Shown: one piece after another, positions 25,614 through 36,293 of the stretch
Position numbering within the stretch: the stretch's first letter is position 1
How the letters are laid out: the number at the start of each line of letters is the position of its first letter
Origin: Otis tarda
Lineage: Eukaryota > Chordata > Aves > Otidiformes > Otididae
Length of the DNA: 64,000 nt
Direction: 5' to 3'
NCBI GenBank assembly: GCA_026413225.1
Contig: CM048554.1
Location: forward strand, 97,009,963 to 97,073,962
Made by a program: the position numbers and the translations under genes
The notes under the pieces: model-generated
Seen by the model: only the letters and a program-made list of their open reading frames with translations
The model's database searches: none
Told to the model about the DNA's origin: nothing

Positions 25614-26774
25614 TGTCGTAGTTCAGCCCCAATCGGGACCAGGCTACGCAGTCTCTCTCTCACTCCCCCCACCCTCCGAGAGAAGAGGGGAGAAAATATA
25701 AGAAAAACGGCTCGAGGTTTGAGATAAGGACAGGGAGAAAATCTTTAAAGTTACCATTTTGGGCAAAACAGACTTGACTTGGGGAACACTATTCATTTAT
25801 TACTAAAACTAGCAGGATAATGAGACAGAGAACAAGATAACCTCCCTCTACCCCTCCCTCTTCCCGAGCTTAACATTATCTCTACTACCTTCCCCCCCGC
25901 ACCGAGCAGCACAGGGGGGAAGAGGGAATGGGGATTGCGGTCAGTTCATCACGCATTGTTTTACTCTGCTGCTTCATGGTCGGGGGAAGAACTCCTCACA
26001 TTCCTCCCCTGCTCCATCGTGGGGTCCCTCCCACGGGCCACAGTCCTTCGTGGAACTGCTCCAGCGTGGGTCATCTCTTCCATGGGGTGCAGTCCCTCCA
26101 GAACGGCTGCCCGAACGGCCCCTCCATGGGCCACAGCCTCCTTCAGGCCTCCACCTCCCCCGGTACAGGGTCCTTCACGGGCTCCAGGTGGATCTCTGCC
26201 CCTCCGTGGACCTCCATGGGCTGCAGGGGGACAACCTGCTCCACCATGGTCGTCACCACAGGCTAAAGGGGAATCTTGGCCAGGAGCCGCATTATTCCTC
26301 CCCCTCCTTCTTCACTGACCTTGGCGTCTGCAGCCGTTCCTCTCACAAGAAAAGTTCTTCACAGCAGGCAGGCAGATGCCTCTCAGAATCTCTTCACATC
26401 ATCCATCTCATCTCTCCACTTCTTGCAGCTGTGCCGGGCTGAGTTGGGCCCAGTCAGCCGCCTGGCAAGAGGCCAGAGGGTGAGGCCTGCAAGGCCCACA
26501 GAGCCTGCGCCTCCCCCTCTGCGCCTCTGCCCCTGCTTAGCTTCTTCACATCTTCTCTTCCCCCCTTTTTTTTTTTTTTCTCTTTTCCCCATTTTAAATA
26601 CGTTATCGCAGAGGCGTTATCACGGAACATTGTGCTACCAATCGGCTCGGACTTGGTCAGCAGCAGGTCCGCCCTAGGCCTGGCCGAGTCCACTGAACAA
26701 AGGGGAGCGACTTCTAGAAGTTTCCTACAGAAGCTGCCACCTTAGGCCCCCCCTCACTAAACAAAACCACAGCA
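25614..26774 (-). mobile_element. Solo LTR, copy C, same family as A
   Basis: A 1161-bp block with TGTCGTAG...CACAGCA ends. The flanks TTGCC (25609-25613) and TTGTC (26775-26779) look like a 5-bp target duplication with one mismatch. The layout is the same as copies A, B and D, including the cytosine-run region, the tandem GC-rich motifs, and the T-run plus TATTTAAG-type promoter region at the right end. No internal region is present. Fossil. Confidence 0.88.
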
Positions 26775-26779
26775 TTGTC

Positions 26780-29332
26780 CTAAACCAAGGTAGGGGATAT
26801 TTTGATGTAAAGTAAGAGAGCGCTAGTTCTCATGTTTTGCTGACTGAGCAGGAACAGCTGCTACTCAGCAGTAGTTAAAAGTTTGATGTGTTAGCAACAT
26901 TGTTTCGGTCACAAATCCAAAATGTAGCACCGTAACAGCTACTCCGAAGAAAATCATCCAAGCCAAAACCCGTACAGTGACTCTGTATACAACTTCTGGT
27001 GAAGTTTTAAACCGTTGTAGTCATAAAAGGCTACGATGCATGCAGCCTTTGTTCCTGCACTTCTGACTTGTCAGAGCTTTAATTCCTAGCCCTGAAAAGT
27101 CAGATGTCATCTGGGACTAGGTAATAACACTTTGTTCAGCTGACATGAACAAAATTTCAAGCCACTAATCGTAAGGGTAGAACATAAGAAGCCAAGCTTG
27201 TTGGGAGTAGGTGCCTGAGATTAGGTTACCTGAAGAAATTAATTAAAATTATGGAGGTCCACCAAGCTTCTACATGCAGTCAAATGGAAGTGGCAGGCTC
27301 CTGATTTAAATTGTCTTTTTGTTCTGTCTTTATATTACCTGTCTCACAAGACTAACCTCTAGGCACTTAGGCACTTCAAGTGTAGTGTAGGTAGTGTAGT
27401 GTATTAAATGTATAATTCTACATCATATACTGTAGTATAATCCATTCATCTCTTGTTTCTCAAGATATCTGATCAAAACTATTAGTCTTTGCGAAAAAAT
27501 ATATGGGTCACCTCTGCCTCATTCTTATGTGACAGCTGGAATAGAAGTGTAAAGATAACATAATGAATGTTTCAGTTATTACTTTACAATATAAAAATTT
27601 TTGCTTTTGTTATTTTTTGGCATCTTTATAAACATTTTGACAATTCAAGTAATTAATTAGGAAAAAAACTGACTGTGCTTATAGGCAGGAATAAGGAAGC
27701 AGATTGTGATTGTACTAGCAGAAGGTACTTTTAAGATCATGATATAGACTAAAATTTGTAGTATATGTGCTATTTTCTTTCTACCATTTTGGCAGCTTTC
27801 TTGGGTAAAAAGGTGTCTATACATGCATGAATCAGTGGTCATTAATAATTACACAGTGTGTTACAGGACTTGGATAGGTGTGTTAAGCTTTGAAAGACCT
27901 GGATACTAGAGACTAAATAACTTACTAACTTTGTGTATGTTATCTAGCGACCTACTGTACACAAAGAAATCTAGCATTGCATACGCATTTCTTGAGAACT
28001 CGACTTGAATATTTTGCAAAGGGAAGAGATAGATACACCATCTCTACCTTTGTGTCAGGCTTGATAGAGCAGCACTTCATAGTGCTCAGCTTATAAGTAA
28101 CTTAAATGTAACTACAAGTTTACTGCCTAACAATGGCCATTAGTTTGTAATCATAAAATGGTCAAGTGAGCAGTAATTCTCAGAGCACCGTTGTTGCATA
28201 TCCTTATGATACATGAAATGCCTTTAGCAGGACTCATACATTTTTATGGAGAGTAAATGAGTGTTGTATTCCTATGTCTGATCCTAATGGAAATTTGCAG
28301 TCTCAAATGTCAACATAAATCTTTCTGAGAGCTGTGCACAGCATTCAGAAACTCAGCAACAGCTGTTTCTGTCTTCTTCTGAGAAGGTTACACATTTTGT
28401 TTCCTCTGTATTGTTCTACTACTGTTGCCAGCAGTTATTTATTGTATATACCCACATAATTAAAAAAAAAAAAAATTAAAAGCTTCATTTAACTTCTCTG
28501 ATCCATTTTGACCTCTTTTGTCAGGATAAAAGCCAAATCCGCTAATGTTATAATTTTTCATCATGCATATCCATGGCAGATGTTCATAACGAGATACCTG
28601 TAGAAATCTACCAACAAAACTATATATATACTGTCAGAAATACTAAGACAATGTTAGTTATTATTGCCAGTTTCTCTTGAGTCTTGGTGATTAGTCTGGA
28701 AAGAATTCTGTTAAACAGAGTTCAGTTAATCTTACTAAATAGTAGTACAAATTTATACTGTTAGGAAGTATGTCACTGATTTTTTTTTTCTTTAATCAGC
28801 TAGTGGAAGAAGAATGGAATGCAGATAAGGATAAATTTAGTTACAGGAAAATAATTAAATTTGAACTATATAATAAATTTGTTTGGGAATACATACAAAT
28901 TGGTAAAGGTCAAAACAAAGCAAAAAGAAAAAAAAAAGCTTTGATTTTTCTCATAAGACGTGTTTAAAAAGAAATAATGGATGTATTTAATAAAAACACC
29001 AGTGTACAGGTGAGACTTGCAGTTACCAAGACTGCTAGTATGTCCCATGTTATGCAATTATCAGTTGATGATCACATTGCAAAGTCTTGGGATGTATATT
29101 GTCATGGTAAGTTACCTATTTGAGGTTAAATTCAGCCAAAAATCAAGACAAAATTTTTATACACATAATTTTTTTTATTTAAAAAGCTCACTAGTTAACA
29201 TATATTTTGAAGCGATAAACCTTGAAATTCGGCGTTGGAGAAAGATGACCTCTTTCTGGATTTATCTGAGTTCAGTTTTTAAACCCTATATAACTATAGT
29301 TGAGTGATAAGCCTCAAACTTGATTTAGCCTG
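26780..29332. other. Intronic stretch, nothing recognised
   Basis: About 2.5 kb of AT-rich sequence. A short run built on GTAGTGTA lies near 27380-27402. No gene or known repeat was seen. Confidence 0.55.
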
Positions 29333-29388
29333 TGTTGTAGTTTAGTCCTGCTCAGGACCAAACTACGCATCCTCTCACTCACTGTAGC
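29333..29388 (-). mobile_element. LTR-end scrap related to copies A-D
   Basis: TGTTGTAGTTTAGTCC, then GGACCAAACTACGCA and CTCTCACTCACT, follow the same order as the conserved left edge of copies B-D. The rest of the LTR is absent. A diverged remnant. Confidence 0.65.
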
Positions 29389-29607
29389 CCCCACCACACT
29401 ACACAAGACCAGCACAGCATATTAACTGAAATCTTTTAAATTCCATATTCATTGTGAATGTTATATTCAAGTTTATCTGAAGAGATACTTTATGGATCAC
29501 TAAATATGTTCCTTCTAAACCAACTTTATCCTAGCTCAAGGTGAGGTTTGTAGCTACTGCTGCAGGCAGTGGTGGGGTCAAACACCTGCAAATACTTACA
29601 AGACCAA

Positions 29608-30059
29608 CACTTGCAAGGCCAAGTACAGGATCCTGCACATGGGTTGGGGCAATCCCAAGCACAAAGACAGGCTGGACAGAGAATTAATTGAGAGCAGCCC
29701 TGAGGAGAAAGACTTGGGGGTGCTGGTTGATTAGAACCTCAATATGAGCCAGCAATGTGCACTTGCTGGTCCAGAAAACCAACCACATCCTGGGCTGCAT
29801 CAAGAGGAGCGTGGCCAGCAGGCTGAGGGAGGTGATTCTGCCCCTCTGTTCCGCTCTTGTGAGACCCCGCCCCTAGAGTACTGTGTCCAGCTTTGGAGCC
29901 CCCAGCATAAGAAAGATGTGCACCTGTTGGAGCGAATCCAGAGGAGGGCCACAAAGATGATCAGAGGGCTGGAGCACCTCTCCTATGAGGACAGGCTGAG
30001 AGAGTTGGGGCTGTTCAGCCTGGAGAAGAGAAGGCTCCAAGAAGACCTTATAGCAACCA
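29608..30059 (+). mobile_element. CR1 LINE fragment, truncated at both ends
   Basis: Sequence from the C-terminal end of CR1 ORF2 (CKVLH-type region, then [20 protein letters not shown] and [20 protein letters not shown]) through [18 protein letters not shown]. It stops at CTTATAGCAACC, before the 3' tail, so the 3' end is lost as well as the 5' part. Frame breaks are present. Inactive. Confidence 0.9.
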
Positions 30060-32917
30060 AATTTTTGTCTACTCAAGATTATGTATATCTTCCTGTCCTG
30101 GACGTATAGTACACAACTTTGACACTTTCTTGCTATCTGAAAACATAACTTATAATTTCAGTCTATTTGATATTTTGAGGGAAGAGATATCTTTGGAGGA
30201 AATACTCTGATTAAAAATCTTGAGTGACTCAATATATGTTGTAAATTAAAAGAACAGTACTAGAAGCAGAGAATACTGTGAGCATGTTTTTAATTTACTT
30301 GTGGCTAAATTAGAACCTTTGACATTTGAAATATAAGAGAAACTCTAAAGATTACTTTTTAAAACTACATTATTCATCAAAATACTTACAATGTGCACAT
30401 ATACCCCTTTACAGCTAGTGTGGACCTATTTAGAAATCTAGTATTATTTTTTCAAACCAAAAGCTGCTGTAGTGTATTACTACTAGTAGCAGATAAATAT
30501 ATATATATTTTTTCCCTTTAAGCTCTCCAGGTGCTTGTATTCACCTCCATTCTTTTATTGCCTTGAAATGTGAAACATTAAAGATGCACCAGCAAATGTG
30601 CACTCAGTTATCTTTCCCTTGCTGTGCTGCCAGGATTCTGATTTGCAAATTATCAGATACACCTTTCTCGTCAAAATGTCTTTTACTTTATTATGTACTG
30701 CGCAACCATCTGTCACACTGACAGTATTAATATGTGCTGTTTCTATTAGATAGTCTCTATTGTTTAAAGTGAGTGATTTTTCTGCTTAAACTAAATTTTT
30801 GTAGCAGGACTGGAGTGCTCTGGAGTGTGGAGATGTGTGCTTTTTTGTTCCATTATATTTTTCTTCCTGTTGCTCATTGTTTACAACTTGCATGACAAAC
30901 ATTTTAGCTTCAATCTAAACCGGTGCTCTACTTTTACCTGGGGAACATATATTATAAAAGATGGAGTTTAATGAACATTTTAATGAAGCAGGCAGGTCTA
31001 TAGCAAAGCTCAGTGAAGAATTTGGTTTCCCCATGCTGTGATACTCTGTAACTTGAGCTATGACCATATAAATGGTACATATTGTCTCAAGTACTACAGC
31101 TTAATCCTGCTTCTATACAAGTCAGTGTCTACTTTCCTATTCACTTAGCAGGGCATAGTCAAGCCTCACATTGTAAATGTGGCTATAAGAAATTTCCTTT
31201 TTGACAGTCTAATCTTTAGATATAAATGTATTTATGTATAGTCCCTTCCAACCCAAACTGTTCTGTGATTCTAAGTTTGTAATAAGACAATCTTTACAAT
31301 CAAGATCAGTTTACATACAGAAATAAATAAATGCTACCCTGTCCTTTCAGTTAGTATGGTTCTTACCTGATGATTTGTTTTTTTTTCTTTCCTACAAACA
31401 GAAGTCAGATTATTTTAAGTGTAATATTAAAATCCCTTATTTTACCTTTATGAAATGGATAGCTCTTAACTACTACATCTTTTGGAGATACCTCATTTTT
31501 GAAGCTTAATTATTTTTAAATGTTTTTCAGTCTTTCCATAACATTTCAGAGATTGATTCTCTCCCTAGGTATCTAATAGCTATTCTCAACTTGTTATTTA
31601 TTCAGATCATTGTCTGAAATTATTCTCTGATGAGATTAAGGCCAGATTTTAGATCTAGTGGCAGATGTAAGAGTGATTCTCTCAGATTACTAATTGTGGA
31701 GCAGATCTTGCATTAAGTCTCATGAAAACTGTTTTAACTTACGATATTTCCCTAAAAAACCTGCAAGTTTCATTAGACAGCTAGCAATCTATGTGCATAT
31801 CAATGCCAATTTTTTTAATATCAATAGTTTTGTTACAGACAATCTCTATTTTCCTTCTCTTTACCATAACTGAAACAAAAAGAACCAAATGGGAAGACAA
31901 AATCAAAGAAAGGCAAAATTCTACAAGATACCATGGGCATAAAGCCCACAAAAGATAGATCTTTTTTGGTATAAATCTTTTGACTTCATAAAAAACAGTG
32001 GAAGTATGACACTTTTTAAACTTCTGATAGTCTGTCCCATGATCATTTTTGTTTCTGGTGATGTCTGCAATATGCTACCAGTGCTGTACCTGGAAGGAAT
32101 ACACTTTAAGCACATGCTGTGTTTTACAAAATCCTGGTCTTATTAGGTGGCTGTTTCTAGAAGCTTTAAAATATTTTTCTAGAGTTCCTTCTGTGCATAT
32201 AAAATAAGCATCTTGTATAGATTTTTAAAATATCTTAAATTACTTATAAAAAAAAGATCATTGGGTTATTGCCCTCACTAGCACCGCTGCATGCTTATTG
32301 GTACAGGATAAACATTTGAATGATAACCTCTACATTTTCATTCCTTTTATGTTCAGTTTATAGAGAAGTTTACTGAACCAACCGTTGTATCTTCTGGTTT
32401 TTAATCTTTATTTGCCAGCTTCTAATCTATGGTTGAATGGATAACTCAGTTTTCATTAAAGAAACCGATTTCAACAACTTTTTGGCACTATCATAGATTT
32501 CAAGTGAAGCTTTGTTATCCATACTGTTAATCTTGGTTTAATCAGTTTCAGCTTCAGAGCTTAACCTGCTATTCAGCCTTTCATATCTGCATGACAAACA
32601 TGAATCACATCAGTGCTCTATTGGTTTGAATCTCTTTTTCTCGTATACTATCTAAGAAAAAAATCTTTAAAAATTGTAAATTACTAACTGGATTTGGGGA
32701 TTGCATGAATTCACGCTGATTAAGACTCTTAAGTAATAGCATTTCACAACCTGGAGCCTTCAAGGTGTAGAATTGATCTTCTTATAGTTTGTAGCAGTTG
32801 CATTTATCTGTATCTTGGTTTTCATTAGCTACACTGAATTTGTTGTCGTTGTTAAATCGTAGATGAGGATTCTGTTTTTCACCTTACAGAACACCATTTT
32901 CTTCTCTATAGTGGTTT
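30060..32917. other. Intronic stretch with one tiny CR1 tail
   Basis: About 2.9 kb of AT-rich sequence. Only the CR1 3'-tail scrap at 31241-31275 was recognised. Confidence 0.55.
31241..31275 (+). mobile_element. CR1 3'-tail scrap
   Basis: GTCCCTTCCAACCCAAACTG followed by TTCTGTGATTCTAAG matches only the last 35 bases of CR1. It is either a very short insertion or an eroded copy. Confidence 0.8.
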
Positions 32918-33306
32918 CACAGAATTACAGAATCACAAAATGGCTGAGGTTAGATGGGACCTCTACTCAAGCAGTGTCACCTAGATCTAGTTGCCAGAAC
33001 CATGTCCAGATGAGTTTGGAATATCTCCATGGATGGAGTCTCCACAGCTTCTCTGGGCATCCTGTGCCAGTGTTCAATAACCCTCACAGCGAAAAAGTGT
33101 TTCCTGATGTTCAGACAGAACAGCCTGTGTACAGCTTGCGCCCATTACCTCTGGTTCTGTCACTGGGGACCACTGAAAAGAGCCTGGCTCTGTCCTCTAT
33201 ACAGCCTCCCTTTAGGTATTTATAGACATTGGTTAAGATTTTCCCTGAGCCTTCTCTTGTCCAGGCTGAACAGCCTCACCTCTCAGTTTTTCCTCATAAG
33301 GAGAGG
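32918..33306 (-). mobile_element. CR1 LINE 3' end, 5'-truncated
   Basis: Starts TCACAGAATTACAGAATCAC (CR1 tail, reverse complement) and contains the 3' UTR and the very end of ORF2 (CTTGTCCAGGCTGAACAGCC). It stops at CATAAGGAGAGGTGAT, directly against the start of the + strand CR1 that follows. The tail type differs from the neighbour's, so it is a separate insertion. Confidence 0.88.
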
Positions 33307-34601
33307 TGATCTAGTGGAAAATAAGGATGTGATTTGTGACAGCCAACTTGGCTTCACTAAGGGCAAATTATGCCTGACCAGTTTCTGGCCTTCTATGATG
33401 AGGTTACATCATTGGTAACCTCAAGGAAGAGCAACTGATGGTATCTGCCTGTACTTGTGCAGAGCATTTGACACTGTCCCACACAACACCCTTCTCTCTA
33501 AACTGGAGAGACATGGATTTGACGAGTGGACCAATCAGTGGATAAGGAATTGGCTGGATGGTTACACTCAAAGAGTTGCAGTTGCACTCAAGAGTTGCTC
33601 AGTGACCAAGTAGAGGTCAGTGACCAGTGGTATTCCTCAAGGGTCAGTACTGGGACCAGCCCTGTTTAACATCTTTGTTGGTGACATGGACAGTGGGATA
33701 GAATGAACCCTCAGCACATTTGCCAATGACACCAAGCTGTGTGGTCCCGTCAACACGCTGGAGGGAAGGGATGCCTTCCAGAGGGACCTTGACAGGCTGG
33801 AGAGGTGGGCTTATGCAAACCTCGTGAAGTTCAACAAGTGCAAAGTCCTGGACATGGGTCTGGGCAATCCCAAGCACAAATACAGGCTGGACAGAGAATG
33901 TATTGAGATCAGCCCTGAGGATAAAGACTTGGGAGTAATTGTGGACGAGAAGCTCAACATGACCCAACAATGTGCGCTTGCAGCCCAGAAAGCCAACCGC
34001 ATCCCGGGCTGCATCAAAAGTGTGGCCAGCAGGTCAAGGGAGGTGATTCTCCCCCTCTACTCTGCCCTGGTGAGACTCCACCTGCAGTACTGCATCCAGC
34101 TCTGAGGCCCCGAACATAAGAAGGACATGGACCTGTTGGACCGAGTCCAGAGGAGAGCCACAAAGATGATAAGAGGGCTGAAGCACCTCTCCTGTGAGCA
34201 CAAGCTGAGAGAGTTGGGGCTGTTCAGCCTGGAGAAGAGAAGGGGAGATCCTGTAGCAGTCTTCCAGTACCTAAAGGGGGTTGATACTGAACAACGAGGA
34301 GAAACTTTTTAGCAGGGCCTGTTGTGATATGACAATGGGTAATGGTTTTAAAATAGAAGGAGGTAGATTCATACTGGATAAAAGTTTGGTGTTTTTTTTT
34401 TTTTACAATGAGAGTGGTGAACCACTGGAACAGGTTGCCCAGAGAGGTGGTGGATGCCCCATCCCTGGAAACATTCAAGGCCAGGTTGGATGAGGCTCTG
34501 AGCAACCTGATCTTGTTGGGGATGTCCCTGCTCCTTGCAGTGGGGTTGGACTAGATGACCTTTAAAGGTCCCTTCCAACCCAAACTATTCTATGATTCTA
34601 G
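33307..34601 (+). mobile_element. CR1 LINE, 3' half with reverse transcriptase remnants
   Basis: About 1.3 kb from the middle of the ORF2 reverse transcriptase to the 3' tail (TTCTATGATTCTA). Recognisable pieces in order are the equivalents of DSQLGFTKGKLCLT, the [13 protein letters not shown]-type region, [61 protein letters not shown] and [13 protein letters not shown]. The catalytic motif reads FAND instead of FADD. Frame breaks are scattered along it. Its tail matches the 47790-49284 copy, and both appear to be one subfamily. Confidence 0.93.
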
Positions 34602-35649
34602 ATTTCTTAGGGTGACTTCACATCCCTTTCCCAGGGACAGCTCAAAGCAACAATAAAACATACAGTTTTGACTTCAAGAGAAAAAAACACTTATGTAGTG
34701 GTTTCCCCATTATATACACAATTCCTCTTCTAAAATAGCCAAGTACCTGACTCTCCAAATCTCTAATATTAATCTCATGTATAGCAAATCATTCTCTAAT
34801 GAAGTTACAGCTAAAAGAACCTAGAGAACCCTTGTTTTCAGGAGATCATTTTTCAGTGTAATAAAATTGCTACAATTTCATGAGTTAGCTTATACATTGA
34901 ACTGTTCTGAACTAGTTAGCAGGGTGTTCTATTTGCCTGTTCAGTAGCCAGAGCAGTCTTTAAAAATATGATAGGAAAAAAAAAACCAATTACCAATATG
35001 CAGACTAATAGTACAAATTTTTCTTTCTTTCTTGGGTTCTTTCAAATTTGTTATGCTAATACATTGTGCATGTGTGTGTGTAGAAACACAAGTGTCTCTG
35101 TGTATACATATTGTTTATGGGCACAAAATCAGATTAGCTGATATCATCTTTCCTTTGTTATATGTACTGGAATAAATTCATAAAAAGTTATGTTTTAATA
35201 CTGTATGAAAGAAGTCCAATATGGAAATAATGCAGTGTATTTTCAGTTGAGCCGTATAAACAAAAATAGCTTAGTTATAAATCGCTTGAAGATAAAGAAA
35301 TAAAAATTGTCAGGAGACATATTTTATCCCAAGTGCTGATAACTTAGAAGTGCTGTGATGAGAAATTACAGTAAGTTTGAAATATGTATGAAATACCAGA
35401 GTTTTATGAAGAATTATTCACTGATATGAACAGCCACTTTGGCGCTATTTTTCATTTTTGCCACCATGCCAGATCATACTACCGGGATTATGGTTTTTTT
35501 TCTTTATGTTATGGAATAGAAAGAATCAAAACCTATTTGATTCAAGCAGAAAGCTGATATCTGCTTTTGCTAATAATATATTGTACAGGTTGGTTTTTTT
35601 TTTCCTAAATAATTATTTCAGAGATATGCTTGATTTGAATGTTTAGAGG
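34602..35649. other. Intronic stretch, nothing recognised
   Basis: About 1 kb of AT-rich sequence with short T runs. No element recognised. Confidence 0.55.
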
Positions 35650-35650
35650 T

Positions 35651-35905
35651 AGGTTTAGGGTTTGGGCTGAGCAAAAGAGAACACCTAGAGGTGCTGTTGT
35701 AATGAGGCTGGAATTGGGCAGCCGAAGACAAGCTAGGGCAGCAGAGATCTGTGTTAAGACGAACACTGAGGAGTGGGCCAGAGGGGGCGGACTTAGTCCC
35801 AACTGGAAATGGAAATTAGGGTTAGGGTTGAGCGAAAGAGAAAGCCTAGAGGTGCCATTAGGGTGAGGCTGGAATTTGTCAGAGGGCGGGAGAGGGAAAT
35901 GAGGG
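35651..35905. repeat. 161-bp tandem repeat, about 1.6 units, with TTAGGG-like motifs
   Basis: The stretch around 35652-35715 recurs around 35815-35877. The shared CCTAGAGGTG lies at 35684 and 35845, a period of 161 bp. Both units also share GAGCRAAAGAGA and GAGGCTGGAATT. Unit 2 begins with two tandem TTAGGG (35816-35827), and unit 1 has the variant TTTAGGGTTTGGG. It is GC-richer than its surroundings. Family not recognised. Confidence 0.75.
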
Positions 35906-35949
35906 AAAGTGTATGTAATTTCTATTTTGTATCATGCCTATCTTCTAGA

Positions 35950-36293
35950 AGAGCAAGAAGGAGGAGCTGAGGAACTCAGGTCAGTCAGCCTCAACTGAAT
36001 CTCTGGAAAGATGATTTAGCAACTAGTCCTTGAAATTATTTTTAGGCACATGAATGACATGAAAATCATTCAGAAGTAATCAGCATGGATTCACTAGGGG
36101 GAAGTCATGCTTGAGCGACTCGATAAACTTCTGTGATGGAATGACTGACTTGGTAGATCAGGGGAGAGATATTCAAAAGCCATCTGGACATGGTCCTGGG
36201 CAAGCTGCTGCAGTTGACCCAGCTTGAGCAGGGAGTTTGAGACAGATGACCTACAGAGGTCCCTTCCAACCTCAGCCATTCTGTGATTCTGTT
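35950..36293 (+). mobile_element. CR1 LINE, internally deleted
   Basis: The left part (to about 36170) is reverse transcriptase sequence: the equivalents of GTCAGCCTC, CAGCATGGATTCAC and GGGGAAGTCATGCTTGA. It then jumps directly to the 3' UTR end (TTCAAAAGCCATCTGGACAT ... GGTCCCTTCCAACC ... CTGTGATTCTGT). Roughly 1 kb that lies between these parts in longer CR1 copies is absent. The tail type differs from that of the 33307 and 47790 copies. Confidence 0.87.
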
